Source: Phycisphaeraceae bacterium
Lineage (GTDB): Bacteria > Planctomycetota > Phycisphaerae > Phycisphaerales > Phycisphaeraceae
Length of the DNA stretch: 64,000 nucleotides
Assembly: GCA_029260615.1 (NCBI GenBank)
Contig: JAJDCX010000041.1
Location: forward strand, 40,003 to 104,002
Direction of reading: 5' to 3'
The notes beneath the pieces are model-generated. The model did not search any database. It was not told the DNA's origin and saw only the letters and a list, made by a program, of their open reading frames with translations. Shown here in pieces: positions 44,581 through 54,223 of this stretch. Numbering within the stretch: the first letter of the stretch is position 1; every line of letters begins with the position of its first letter. The translations under genes and the position numbers were made by a program.

Positions 44581-44994
44581 CTACGCGGATCGCTGGCTCT
44601 CACCTAAGCCCAGGATGTACGCCTCGGCGTCTATAGCGGTCATTGGTTTGACGAAGTAATACCCCTGCCCCCAGGTGCAATCGATCGATTGCAGAGCGCC
44701 TATGATGTCTTCCGATTCAATACCCTCGGCGACGGTCTTAATACCCAAGTTATCCGCAAGATTCGTAATCGCGGCTACGACAGCCAGAAGCGAACGATTG
44801 CTATCAAGTACATGGATGAAGGCCTGACCGGCACCGGTGCTACAGGAGATCACCGGCAGGATCACGGTTAACCAGAAGGCCGTCCCCGGCCGCAAGAAGC
44901 CGGTCTGGGTGGCGGGCTCCTGGGTATCCATGATCTGAACACGGTTTGAGCAACTGGAACGCTGGGGCCCTCCAAACTCGGCGTTCTTGCCCAA
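44581..44994 (-). pseudogene. truncated EAL-domain (c-di-GMP phosphodiesterase) relic
   Basis: The last ~70 residues match the C-terminal part of EAL domains (LGIKTVAEGIESEDIIGAL, then WGQGYYFVKPM). The catalytic EAL motif and the metal-binding upstream half are missing, and the first ~65 codons are unrelated sequence. It is therefore a decayed fragment, located just beyond attR. Confidence 0.7.
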
Positions 44995-45053
44995 GCCAGT
45001 TATGTTAGACGGGGCTTTGTTTGGAATGAGCTAAATGCCTCTTATCCGATCAT

Positions 45054-46190
45054 TCATCGCGACTGGCTTTGGGCATACTTTTCATAGTCGTCGCGCAGAT
45101 CAGACAGATACCGCTCGATTGATTCCGGGGCGAGCCGTACACCGAATAGAGCTTCGGTCTGATCCTCGGCGCCAAACGTTCGTTGAAGCATCAGGTCGCC
45201 CAATTCTTTTCTAAAGTGCCCGGGATCCCAGAACCATTTTAGACGAGTGGTCGTGTCATCCAACGAGGGTATGGGCTCGTTGGTGTAGGCCGTGATGCCG
45301 TTGAAACTCCAGATCATGACCGGGAGGGCGTCGGGGTGTTGAAGATTCAGTGTCTCGGCAAGCTCCACCAGACGTCGTTGACCGGCGAGCCAGTCTGGCC
45401 AGTAGCCCGAGGCGTCGAACTTTTCGAGCAGACTGACGTGGGCCGGGGCGATCAGAACAGTCAAGGCAATTTCACGCTCAAGACAGAACCGAGCGAATTT
45501 TTTAAACAACTCCAGGTTGGCCGCGTCTCCATCGGTTGGTCGGCTAAGGTCGGGCGTGGAGAGGTAGTCGTCGAAGATCAGCCGTTGCGGCTTGCCTGTG
45601 GGGATCAGCGGGGTGAGCCGACGGCCGAAGGGGTCGTCGGTGGCGGGTCCGTCTTGCCACCACTGCCGTACCGCGTGCCAGGCGTGTTCGGTGGCCTGCA
45701 TCCCCAGGAGATTGCTGCCCTGGTATTCGATATAGGAATAGTCGGTGTTGAACGGGCTCTGGAGGTAGTCGATACTCGGGCTTGCGGCCTGGATGAACCA
45801 CTGGTTGTCGTAGACGAGGATGATACGCTTGATCGGGTGACCGTAGCGCCAGACGTAGTGAAGCGCGCCGAGTTGCTCTTCCAGTTTGCCTCCGTTGAGC
45901 CCGAGATTGAAAGCGCGACCTTCGCCGAGCGCCGTGTGTGTCGCGTCCATGCCGACGACGGCGTAGGAGCTACCCAGAATGACGGTGTCCCAGCCGGGCT
46001 CTTGCCGGACCAACCCCGCCTTGGCACGGCGGTGATCGTTGTTGGGCTTGTGCGGCATCAGGGCGTCAAGGTGTACCGCCGGGTAAGTGTTGTACGGGTC
46101 GGCCAGCATGTTGAACAGGACTAGGCCAGCGAGTAGACACCCCAGCCAGGTCAGGTACAAGCGGACAAAATGTCGGGTGTGTCGACGCAA
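45054..46190 (-). CDS. membrane-anchored SGNH-like protein, partner of MBOAT
   Basis: 378 aa with one N-terminal membrane helix (YLTWLGCLLAGLVLFNMLA) and an extracytoplasmic domain. DTVILGSSYAVVGMD fits the GDS-like first block of SGNH hydrolases, and DPGHFRKELGDLML near the C-terminus fits the Asp-x-x-His block. Such proteins pair with AlgI-like MBOAT acyltransferases to acetylate exported polysaccharides. It starts 10 bp after the MBOAT gene, so the two are probably one operon. Confidence 0.75.
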   Translation of the reverse strand: MRRHTRHFVRLYLTWLGCLLAGLVLFNMLADPYNTYPAVHLDALMPHKPNNDHRRAKAGLVRQEPGWDTVILGSSYAVVGMDATHTALGEGRAFNLGLNGGKLEEQLGALHYVWRYGHPIKRIILVYDNQWFIQAASPSIDYLQSPFNTDYSYIEYQGSNLLGMQATEHAWHAVRQWWQDGPATDDPFGRRLTPLIPTGKPQRLIFDDYLSTPDLSRPTDGDAANLELFKKFARFCLEREIALTVLIAPAHVSLLEKFDASGYWPDWLAGQRRLVELAETLNLQHPDALPVMIWSFNGITAYTNEPIPSLDDTTTRLKWFWDPGHFRKELGDLMLQRTFGAEDQTEALFGVRLAPESIERYLSDLRDDYEKYAQSQSR

Positions 46191-46200
46191 CGTTCGGTTC

Positions 46201-47682
46201 CTAGAAACGGTAGTAGATAAACTCCCCGGCCCGTGACATCTGCATCAGGCAGGCGATGGCGAGTAGTGAGGTGACGATCGCCCAGAACGGTTCGGGTCGC
46301 CAGACCCACCCGGCCAGCGGCTTCCACCCGTCCCAAGTCAGGCGTTTGCCGAACGTGGGGCGGTAGCGGCGCATCACGGTGGGTGCGTTGGGCACCAGCC
46401 AAACCAACAGCAGGCAGCCAAGGATGACCAGGGCCTTGTTGTTGTCTATCTCGCCGAGATTCAGATCGATGCCAGACAGGCCGAACATCGCGTTGTAGAA
46501 GCGTTTGACCTGTGGCAACCCCTCGGCGCGGAAGGGGACCCATGCGATCAAGACGACCACGAAAGTCAGGACACGCGACAGCCCCGTGACGAGCAAACCG
46601 CGCGTCGCGGGCTGACCAGAGCTACCTTTTCCGGTCACCGATCGCCAGGCATGATTAATCATCAGGTACAACCCATGGAGTCCTCCCCAGAGGACGAACG
46701 ACCAGCTCGCTCCGTGCCATAGCCCGCCCAGCAGCATTGTCAGCATCAGATTGACATATCGGCGTGTTGTTCCCTTGCGGTTGCCGCCCAGCGGGATGTA
46801 TAGGTACTCACGCAGAAATTCAGACAGCGTGATGTGCCAGCGCTTCCAGAAGTCGATCACGCTGGTCGCGCGGTAGGGCGAGTTGAAGTTCAACGGCAGG
46901 CGTATCCCGAATAGTCGGCCCAGCCCCAGCGCCATGTCCGAGTACCCGCTGAAATCGAAGTAGATCTGTAGTGCGTATGCGGTCACCCCGACCCACGCCA
47001 GCCCGAACGTCAAGGGTGTGCCCGGGTCATTGTTGAAGACCTGGGCAACGATCGGCGAGAGCTCGTCGGCAATCAGCACCTTCTTAGCCAACCCGAATAC
47101 GAACAGACTGATCCCCACGCTCAAGTCGGCCGAATCGAAGCGTAACCGTCGGCGGTAGAACTGCGGGAGCACCTGAGCGTGGTGGACGATCGGGCCGGCG
47201 ATCAATTGCGGGAAGAACGAGACAAACAAGCAATAGTCCAGGAAGCTGTGCTCCCGTGTTCGGCCACGGTAGGCGTCGCTGATGTAGGCGATTTGTTGGA
47301 ACGTGTAGAACGAGATGGCGATCGGCAGGATGATCGGCGGGGCGTCCCATTCTGTGCCGGCCATGGCGTTGACCGTGGTCAGCAGGAACCCGGCGTATTT
47401 GAAGTAGCCCAGCAGTGCGAGGTTTGCTGTGACACCCAATGCCAACAGCCATTTTTTTTGAATGAGGCCCCCGGCCTCCAGCCACCGGCCAAGCCGGTAG
47501 TTCATCACGATCGACACCGCCAGAGGCAGCAGGTCCGGCAATCGCCACCAGCCGCAGTAAACCAGTGAACCCAGGACCAGCCAGGCAAACCGCGCCCGCC
47601 GCTGTTCGACACGACCCAGCAGCGCGAAGCCGATCAGCACGACCGGCAGGAATGCGAGGATGAAGGTGTAGGAGCTGAATAC
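46201..47682 (-). CDS. MBOAT-family O-acyltransferase (AlgI-like)
   Basis: A 493-aa multi-spanning membrane protein that would move acyl groups across the inner membrane for polysaccharide O-acetylation. It begins VFSSYTFILAFLPVV and has the conserved YFDFSGYSDMALGLGRLFG and RWHITLSEFLREYLYIPLGG segments and the catalytic-His motif LLGGLWHGASWSFVLWGGLHG. I start at the ATG at 47682; a Met 8 codons earlier is possible. The nearby 47707-48126 holds no recognisable gene, only a 40-codon frame at 47834 and an IS end. Confidence 0.92.
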   Translation of the reverse strand, partial: VFSSYTFILAFLPVVLIGFALLGRVEQRRARFAWLVLGSLVYCGWWRLPDLLPLAVSIVMNYRLGRWLEAGGLIQKKWLLALGVTANLALLGYFKYAGFLLTTVNAMAGTEWDAPPIILPIAISFYTFQQIAYISDAYRGRTREHSFLDYCLFVSFFPQLIAGPIVHHAQVLPQFYRRRLRFDSADLSVGISLFVFGLAKKVLIADELSPIVAQVFNNDPGTPLTFGLAWVGVTAYALQIYFDFSGYSDMALGLGRLFGIRLPLNFNSPYRATSVIDFWKRWHITLSEFLREYLYIPLGGNRKGTTRRYVNLMLTMLLGGLWHGASWSFVLWGGLHGLYLMINHAWRSVTGKGSSGQPATRGLLVTGLSRVLTFVVVLIAWVPFRAEGLPQVKRFYNAMFGLSGIDLNLGEIDNNKALVILGCLLLVWLVPNAPTVMRRYRPTFGKRLTWDGWKPLAGWVWRPEPFWAIVTSLLAIACLMQMSRAGEFIYYRF

Positions 47683-47999
47683 CATAGGCTGGTCGGGGAG
47701 TCGCACCGGGTTTTAGGTGAGTGGTCAGAATAGTCGGCGTGTTGATACTGGACAACCGGGGCTGGGGCGGGGTTGAATACCACGACAAGGTCCGGGCCAG
47801 ATAAGAACCCTAGGCCACACGGAGACCTTGTTTGATGCCCACGGTTGATACCGATACTCAAGACAGCCTGCCGCTGCCGGCTCCACCCATATCGGATGGC
47901 GTGGCACCGCCGGACGAGGACCTCTCGGAAGTGGCCTTGTTGCGACCCGTTGCGTAGAAGACGCTACGGATCTGCAACAACCGTGGCGCTCCGACAATA

Positions 48000-48055
48000 C
48001 TGACCTGCCCCCTGAAAACCTGTCCAGAATTTATGGAAAGATCCCACGACCGTGG
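48000..48055 (+). mobile_element. isolated IS3-like terminal sequence
   Basis: TGACCTGCCCCCTGAAAACC, then CCAGAATTTATGG and AAGATCCCACGACC, match the IS end at 35344-35405. No transposase frame follows, so only an end or solo remnant remains. Confidence 0.55.
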
Positions 48056-48126
48056 CTCTGGACCGCCTGACTCAGTTCAAGAACCCTTCTCCACAACAAC
48101 CCGCCACTGCCCGCACGACTCCAAGA

Positions 48127-49245
48127 TCATATCTTCACAAAGGCACGCTTAACGAACAGCCAGTAGCACAGCCCCCACAGAAGCGCCCACACAACCACCG
48201 CGTTGACCAGCGCCGCCACCGGGCCCGACACGCTCACCATCCGCAAACCGCCCTCAACAAACACCCCCACCTTCGGGTTCAGCCACGAGTAAGCCAACGA
48301 TTCCGTAATCATGTAGATCAGGATCGAGTTCGTCCCCACCACCGCGACGACCCACCCGCCACGCTTAAACCCCAACCCGTCGATGACCCAGTAGAAAATC
48401 GCCAGCGCCAGCAGGCACCAACCACCCGACGCAATCACATACGGCCCGGTGCAGACGCGCTTTATCATCGGCGCAACACCCATCCAACCCAACCCATAAC
48501 CCACCACCACCGCGGCGCCGCCCCACAACGCAATCTTCATCGCTTTCTGACGGACACCCCCCCCACCGATCAGAACCTTACCCGCCACCACGCCCCAGAT
48601 CGTGTGTGCAGCCGTGGGGATACAGTTGATCGCCACCCAGTGATCCGTGTTGATCTTATTCATCAACAGCGTATCGATGTAAGCGCCAAAGTTAGCCCCA
48701 GCCGCAAACGTCTGGTCATACGGCACCACATGGATAAACCGATACGCCAAGCCCGTCGCACCAATCAACACCAACGAAACAAACACCTGCGCCACCGTCG
48801 GCCACCGCATAATCAAAAACGCAATCAGGATCGTCACCGACAACTGCGTCAAGACATTCCATAACTCCCACACCATCTCGCCCGCATACACGCAGTGCAA
48901 ACCCGTACCCAAGAGGAAAAGAATCACGCACCGCCTGACAATATGTGCAAACCTCCTGCCCCAACGATCCCCACGCTCCGCCCGCTTGCGCATCGAAAAA
49001 ACCATCGACACGCCCACAATAAACATGAACGCCGGCTGAACCAGATCCCAAAACGTAAAACCCTCGTAAGCCGGATGAAAAAACTGATCCGCGATCGGGT
49101 CCAGCCAGGACACCCCCAACCCACGCAGCCCCTCATACACCCCTGCACCCTCGGCAATAAGCAACGTCATCACCAAACCACGATACACATCCAGCGACAA
49201 CAAACGCCCCGTCGGCTGCGAATTGACCGCTACCGGCTGCGCCAC
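48127..49245 (-). CDS. DUF5009/HGSNAT-like membrane acyltransferase
   Basis: About 372 aa with roughly ten membrane helices. The opening RLLSLDVYRGLVMTLLIAEG and the FHPAYEGFTFWDLVQPAFMF segment, with FIVGVSMVFS, match DUF5009 proteins related to heparan-alpha-glucosaminide N-acetyltransferase. I start at the GTG at 49245, 1 bp after the symporter stop and behind an AGGGGG box; an ATG at 49287 would overlap the symporter. It may acetylate an amino sugar during or after transport, but that is inference from the family and neighbour. Confidence 0.75.
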   Translation of the reverse strand: MAQPVAVNSQPTGRLLSLDVYRGLVMTLLIAEGAGVYEGLRGLGVSWLDPIADQFFHPAYEGFTFWDLVQPAFMFIVGVSMVFSMRKRAERGDRWGRRFAHIVRRCVILFLLGTGLHCVYAGEMVWELWNVLTQLSVTILIAFLIMRWPTVAQVFVSLVLIGATGLAYRFIHVVPYDQTFAAGANFGAYIDTLLMNKINTDHWVAINCIPTAAHTIWGVVAGKVLIGGGGVRQKAMKIALWGGAAVVVGYGLGWMGVAPMIKRVCTGPYVIASGGWCLLALAIFYWVIDGLGFKRGGWVVAVVGTNSILIYMITESLAYSWLNPKVGVFVEGGLRMVSVSGPVAALVNAVVVWALLWGLCYWLFVKRAFVKI

Positions 49246-49246
49246 C

Positions 49247-51109
49247 TTAAACCCCCTCGGCCTCAGCGTCCTTGACCACATCCCCAAACAGCGAACGCTT
49301 AAGCACCCACTTCAATACCAACGCCGAGATGATTGCAATCACAGCACAAATCACTACCCCCCACCAACGCGAAAAGATCGCCGAGCCGATCCCAAGCAGC
49401 ATCGAGTAGATAAACCCGATCGACGCCAGCCAACCGATCGTGCTGCGACCAAACTCGCCCGGCTCCTTGGGGATGCCTTCCTGCTTCCGCACCAACCCCC
49501 AACCCGGACCCGCCGGGCGAATATCCCGGCAGAATTTCACCGCACTTGCCGTAGGCTTCAAAGATGTCAGCAACGTCACGCCGACCCAAACAATCCCCGT
49601 TCCAACCGTCGTGACAATCATCCGATACGCGAAGTAATCGATCGGCCGACCAAGTGCGTCCTGCAACGGACCGCCCAGCGCGTCCTTGGGATTTGCCAGC
49701 CAAAACTCCGTCGCGTTGCCGATCAACAGCGCACCAACGATCGCTGCAATCTCCGACCACGCCGAGACACGCCACCAGTACCACCGCAGGATCAGCACCG
49801 TCCCCAGACCGCCGATGATAACGGCCAGATATTTATACCCATCAAGTATGCCCGTGAACGTGGTCGACAACACCAGCGCCATCACGGTAAGCAACACCAT
49901 CGCCAAACGTGAAACAAATACCAACTCCCTGGTCTTCGCCTCGGGCCGAACGAACGGCTGATAAAGATCGTTCACCAGATACGACGCACCCCAGTTCAAG
50001 TGCGTATCCAGCGTACTCATGTAGGCAGCCAGCATCGCCGCCACCATCACGCCCTTGATCCCCGTGCCAAGCATCAGGTTGATCATCTTGGGGAACGCCG
50101 TCTCGGCCTCCGGCCCGGTCAACTCCGGAAAGAACACCATCGACGCCAACCCCACCACGATCCAAGGCCAAGGCCTCAATACATAATGACAAAAGTTGTA
50201 CCAGAGAAACGCCAGCATCGAGTCCTTCTCCGACTTCGTCGCCAGCAGCCGCTGCACCAGGTACCCCGTCCCCGGCGCCGTCTGCCAAGACACGACAAAT
50301 ACATACGTCAGAAAAGTGAACGCAATCAAGTCCATCGAACCCATGTCCGGGAAGAAATCCAACAAGTGCTTATCCGGGTTGTACGCCACAGTGGCTTCGA
50401 TCTGCTCGGCAAACCCCCCCTTCTCCGTCACCCGACTAAACGACACCACCGCCAGCCAGATCGTCCCCACCATCGCCAACGCGAACTGCACCAGGTCCGT
50501 GTACACCACGCCATACAAACCCGACGCCATCGAATACACCATCGCACAGAAACCCAGCACCAACAGCACCGCCCCCGTCTCCGTGATCGTGAACAACGGC
50601 TCCGCACCTTCCGACAAAATCAGTGAAAACACCGGGTCCGAGTCCAGCCCCATCACCGCCTGCACAACCTTCGTCGCCGCGATCGTCACCAATGCCATCA
50701 CCACGCAGTTCGCATACACCCCGTCGAACAACACCTTGAACACACGCAGCACCGAACGCTGAGACGAAGCGTCGTACCGGCACTGGATAAACTCAACATC
50801 CGTCAGCACCTTCGTTCGCCGCCACAGCTTGGCGAAAAAGAACACCGTTGCCGTCTGACCGATCGCCGCCGACCACCAGATCCAATTACCGTGGATCCCA
50901 TCGTTCCGCGCCAACCCCGCAACAAACAACGGCGTGTCCGTCGAAAAGGTCGTCGCCACCAGAGACGTACCCGCGATCCACCAAGGCAACGATCGCCCAG
51001 CAACAAAAAAGTCCGTCGTCGTCCTCGCCGCCTTGCGCGAAAACACCACGCCCAATACCATCGCAACCACGACATACAAACCAACAATCAACCAGTCGAT
51101 CCATGTCAT
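49247..51109 (-). CDS. sodium:solute symporter family transporter
   Basis: A 620-aa SSS-family transporter with about 13-14 membrane helices. It opens with WIDWLIVGLYVVVAMVLGVVFS and contains RSLPWWIAGTSLVATTFSTDTP, GGLGTVLILRWYWWRVSAWSE and YMSTLDTHLNWGASYLVND, typical of the sugar/sialic-acid branch. It probably imports a sugar or sugar derivative with Na+. Its promoter (TTGACA, 16 bp, TAATTT, on the minus strand at 51281-51254) overlaps a CTTG-N6-CAAG operator. Confidence 0.9.
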   Translation of the reverse strand: MTWIDWLIVGLYVVVAMVLGVVFSRKAARTTTDFFVAGRSLPWWIAGTSLVATTFSTDTPLFVAGLARNDGIHGNWIWWSAAIGQTATVFFFAKLWRRTKVLTDVEFIQCRYDASSQRSVLRVFKVLFDGVYANCVVMALVTIAATKVVQAVMGLDSDPVFSLILSEGAEPLFTITETGAVLLVLGFCAMVYSMASGLYGVVYTDLVQFALAMVGTIWLAVVSFSRVTEKGGFAEQIEATVAYNPDKHLLDFFPDMGSMDLIAFTFLTYVFVVSWQTAPGTGYLVQRLLATKSEKDSMLAFLWYNFCHYVLRPWPWIVVGLASMVFFPELTGPEAETAFPKMINLMLGTGIKGVMVAAMLAAYMSTLDTHLNWGASYLVNDLYQPFVRPEAKTRELVFVSRLAMVLLTVMALVLSTTFTGILDGYKYLAVIIGGLGTVLILRWYWWRVSAWSEIAAIVGALLIGNATEFWLANPKDALGGPLQDALGRPIDYFAYRMIVTTVGTGIVWVGVTLLTSLKPTASAVKFCRDIRPAGPGWGLVRKQEGIPKEPGEFGRSTIGWLASIGFIYSMLLGIGSAIFSRWWGVVICAVIAIISALVLKWVLKRSLFGDVVKDAEAEGV

Positions 51110-51268
51110 GTGAGGTGTCCTGTCATCTCAAATATGAAAAAGAAACTATCAACCTGCCAACCCACGGCAAAGATACCCGCAAATAAAAACCGCAGGGCCT
51201 CGCCCGCTCTCAACCCACCGGCCAATACCCCTCCCTGGACGCAAAGACAAACTAAATTAGCACATAGA

Positions 51269-51282
51269 CTTGTATTGTCAAG
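51269..51282. promoter_or_regulatory. operator CTTGTATTGTCAAG over the symporter -35
   Basis: CTTG-N6-CAAG dyad. Read on the minus strand, it contains the TTGACA of the symporter promoter. One mismatch separates it from the site at 58728. Confidence 0.6.
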
Positions 51283-51330
51283 CTTGGCCGATAAAGTTTA
51301 TTCGGGCCGCAATAATCTTATTTATCAGCC

Positions 51331-51360
51331 TTGACGCTGATACCACGCATCGTGTATCAT
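51331..51360 (+). promoter_or_regulatory. promoter for the DUF4832 gene
   Basis: TTGACG (51331-51336), 18-bp spacer, TATCAT (51355-51360). An operator lies immediately downstream, at about the start site. Confidence 0.5.
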
Positions 51361-51367
51361 CGCACCT

Positions 51368-51381
51368 CTTGTATTAACAAG
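51368..51381. promoter_or_regulatory. operator CTTGTATTAACAAG
   Basis: A CTTG-N6-CAAG dyad of the same form as 51269-51282, placed just after the -10 of the DUF4832 promoter, where a repressor would block initiation. Confidence 0.6.
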
Positions 51382-51453
51382 TTGAAGGCGGAGCCGCCCC
51401 GCCACCCCGCCTTCTATATAGACTGGCGGACAACACCAGCCCTGGAGCCCGCC

Positions 51454-52806
51454 ATGCAACGGACCCGCCCAAATACCACATGGACCCTGCTCGCCCAGAT
51501 ATCCCTGCTACTGCTCACGTCCTGCAGCGCCCTCTCAGCAGAAAAAACATTCGCCCCCGATGACCAACAAAACTTCGCCAACCCCGAGCGAGGCCTCTAC
51601 ACACAATTCACCTCGCAGGCCGAGTCAGACCCACTGGCCCTCCAGGACCTCCGGGCACTTCGCGATGACAACATCTCCCTGCTGCTACGGATGTACTACC
51701 TCAAAACATTCCGCGATCAGTCCCTTAGCGAAGCCCAACTCGACCTGATCCGCAACGACTTCACCATCATCCGCCAGGCAGGGGCCAAGTGCGTCTTACG
51801 CTTCGCCTACAGCCAGGGCATCGGCGAGCCCGACGCACCGATCAACATCGTCCTGAATCACATGGACCAACTCGCACCCATACTCCGTGAGAACGCCGAC
51901 GTCATCGCCACCGTCCAGACAGGATTCATCGGCGCATGGGGGGAATGGCACGCCTCCACCAACAACCTCGCCGAGCCCGAAAATGCCCGACAGATCGTAT
52001 TCAAATGGCTCGACACCCTCCCCCCGCAAAGAACCGTTCAGCTACGCACGCCACGACAAAAATGGATGATCCTGGAAAACCAGACGCCCCTCATTGCCAA
52101 CACCGCCTTCGCCAACACCCCCGCCGCAAGGATCGGCCACCACAACGACTGCTTCCTCTCAAGCGATACCGACGTAGGCACCTACGACAACATCGAAGCA
52201 GAAAAAACATACCTGCATGCCGAAACACGCTTCGTCCCCATGGGCGGAGAAACCTGCGCAAAAGCAGCGTTCTCCGAACCAAACAACGCACGCGATGAAA
52301 TGCAACGCCTGCACTTCAGCTACCTAAACCTCGGCTACCACCCCGACGTCATCAACGCCTGGCGCGACAACGGCTACCTCGATGAAGTCAAACGCCGACT
52401 GGGTTACCGCCTCTCACTCAACTCTATCCAATACGAAACCTCGGCCGCCGCAGGCAAAGCACTACCCCTCTCCATCTCCCTTTCAAACACAGGCTTCGCA
52501 GCCCCCTACAACCCCCGACTAGTCCAGTTGACCCTCGCCGCAGAAGACGGCTCAGCCCAATACACAACAACCCTCCCCGACGATCCCCGCACTTGGCTCC
52601 CTAGCAACACCCTCCATATCAACACTTCTTTAAACATCCCCCAAGACGCAAACCCCGGCAATTACAGGCTATTGCTCGCCCTCCCCGACCCCGAACCCAC
52701 CCTCGCCCAACGCCCCCAGTACGCCATCCGCCTCGCCAACCCAGACCTATGGAACCCAAGCACCGGCCAACACGACCTGGGCATCACCATCCAGATCACC
52801 GAATAA
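51454..52806 (+). CDS. exported DUF4874/DUF4832 protein
   Basis: 450 aa. The ATG at 51454 follows CCTGGAG and opens a signal sequence with a lipobox-like LTSC. The N-terminal half, with NPERGLYTQFTS, LLLRMYYL and TGFIGAWGEWHAS, matches DUF4874, which looks like a TIM-barrel glycosidase. The C-terminal half (FSYLNLGYHPDVINAW, RLGYRLSL) matches DUF4832, a beta-sandwich. The activity of these paired domains is unknown to me; the operator-controlled promoter and divergent symporter point to carbohydrate use. Confidence 0.82.
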   Translation: MQRTRPNTTWTLLAQISLLLLTSCSALSAEKTFAPDDQQNFANPERGLYTQFTSQAESDPLALQDLRALRDDNISLLLRMYYLKTFRDQSLSEAQLDLIRNDFTIIRQAGAKCVLRFAYSQGIGEPDAPINIVLNHMDQLAPILRENADVIATVQTGFIGAWGEWHASTNNLAEPENARQIVFKWLDTLPPQRTVQLRTPRQKWMILENQTPLIANTAFANTPAARIGHHNDCFLSSDTDVGTYDNIEAEKTYLHAETRFVPMGGETCAKAAFSEPNNARDEMQRLHFSYLNLGYHPDVINAWRDNGYLDEVKRRLGYRLSLNSIQYETSAAAGKALPLSISLSNTGFAAPYNPRLVQLTLAAEDGSAQYTTTLPDDPRTWLPSNTLHINTSLNIPQDANPGNYRLLLALPDPEPTLAQRPQYAIRLANPDLWNPSTGQHDLGITIQITE

Positions 52807-52837
52807 TTCTCTCAACCTATCATGTAAAATACAACAC

Positions 52838-52945
52838 GAAGTTAATCACAAATGAACGCGAATAAACGCAAATGACAGGCCTTCGCATCTCTAAATAGAG
52901 GCCTAGCCCTATCCGCGTTCATCTGCACTCATTTTGCGGCAAATT
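52838..52945. repeat. intergenic imperfect inverted repeat
   Basis: AATGAACGCGAATAAACGCA on the left and ATCCGCGTTCATCTGC with TTTTGCGGC on the right face each other across AGGCCT-flanked sequence. Similar low-complexity intergenic repeats are common in environmental genomes of this kind (from memory). Confidence 0.4.
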
Positions 52946-52959
52946 CCACCGGAACCAAA

Positions 52960-54090
52960 CTACCGACCCTGCCAACCATCACAATACAGCCCCGCCAAAG
53001 CCAACCACCCCGCCGTCTCCGCCTGATGCGCCACCGGCTGGTCCCACAAATCAATCCGCACACGATCAACCAACTCACCCAACAACCGCGAACGGATCGA
53101 CCGAGTCAACAGATCGCACACATCAGGACACCGCGTCAACTCACTCACCAGCACAAGCCGGTGCGGGCGGATGAAGTTCACCACATTCACAATCCCGTTC
53201 GCCAGGTAGCCATACAACGTTTCCAACGATTCATCACCCGACTCATACGCCGCCGACCTTTCCATCAATAACCCACCTCCCGCTTCACCCTCAGCTCCCC
53301 CCCCACCCCCGATACGCCTCAGGTACGCACTGCTGAAAATCCGTTCAAGACAACCACTCTGCCCGCAGTAACACCGCTCCGTGTCAACAAAATAACGCAT
53401 GTGCCCCAGCTCGTTAGCACTACTGACACAACCCCGGTTCGGCCGACCCCCGATCAACATCGCCGCACCCAACACACCATCACCGATGTTCACCAGCAAT
53501 ACGTCGTGCCCCACATCAGCGCGGTGAGTCAACTGCCAACGCGCCGCCAGCGCGTGCATATCATTCTCGACCACCACCGCAAGACCCCCCGCCCGATCAA
53601 ACACCGGCCCCAGGCTCACCGGGTCCTGACCCGCTACCACCATCCCCGACAAAACCCGCCTTGATTCAGCATCGTAAAACCCCGGCACACTCACCCCCAC
53701 TCCCATCGTCTGCCCGTTGATCGCCTTACCCAACACCGCCGCAGCAGCCGCAACCAGCCGATCCGGCCCCCCGGCAACCACTCGCGCCACCGGCTTGCCA
53801 ATCAATTGACCACAAAGATTGACCCGGGCAACACTCACCGCCCCCGGCCAAATCGTCAGCCCAAGCATGTGCCGCTGCCCCGGATCGATCTCCAACGGAA
53901 CCCTCGGCCGCCCCCCGCCGCTCGCCCTCGCCTGGCACTCCCGAACAACACCCTCCTCTATCAAACCCGATGCCACCACACCCACCCGGTTCGGCCCGAT
54001 CCTCGTCAATTCATGCAAATCAGACCGGCTCTGCGCCCCGTGATGCCATAGCTCCCGAAGCAACGAACGGTGTTCATCAGTCGTCTTCAT
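52960..54090 (-). CDS. ROK-family transcriptional regulator
   Basis: 376 aa: an N-terminal winged HTH (about residues 5-60: RSDLHELTRIGPNRVGVVASGLIEEG) followed by a ROK sugar-binding domain with the zinc motif CYCGQSGCLE preceded by NELGHMRY. NagC/XylR-type proteins of this layout repress sugar-catabolic genes until a sugar or sugar phosphate binds. It is divergent from the nucleotidyltransferase/GHMP kinase pair across a 133-bp AT-rich gap, which probably holds its operator. Confidence 0.9.
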   Translation of the reverse strand: MKTTDEHRSLLRELWHHGAQSRSDLHELTRIGPNRVGVVASGLIEEGVVRECQARASGGGRPRVPLEIDPGQRHMLGLTIWPGAVSVARVNLCGQLIGKPVARVVAGGPDRLVAAAAAVLGKAINGQTMGVGVSVPGFYDAESRRVLSGMVVAGQDPVSLGPVFDRAGGLAVVVENDMHALAARWQLTHRADVGHDVLLVNIGDGVLGAAMLIGGRPNRGCVSSANELGHMRYFVDTERCYCGQSGCLERIFSSAYLRRIGGGGGAEGEAGGGLLMERSAAYESGDESLETLYGYLANGIVNVVNFIRPHRLVLVSELTRCPDVCDLLTRSIRSRLLGELVDRVRIDLWDQPVAHQAETAGWLALAGLYCDGWQGR

Positions 54091-54223
54091 AACTCTATTA
54101 ATATCAAATAATATCTACAAATTCAAGTATAATGCCAAATATGAGAGTATTTTGATTGATTATACAGACTTTTTATGTATAGTAATATTAAGTTTAGCGT
54201 CTGCCGCCATAAAGGGCCTCGCA

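Noticed and set aside
47834..47956. 40-codon frame with a GGAG upstream
   Set aside because: Too short, unrecognised and adjacent to an IS remnant; only noted as part of the gap.
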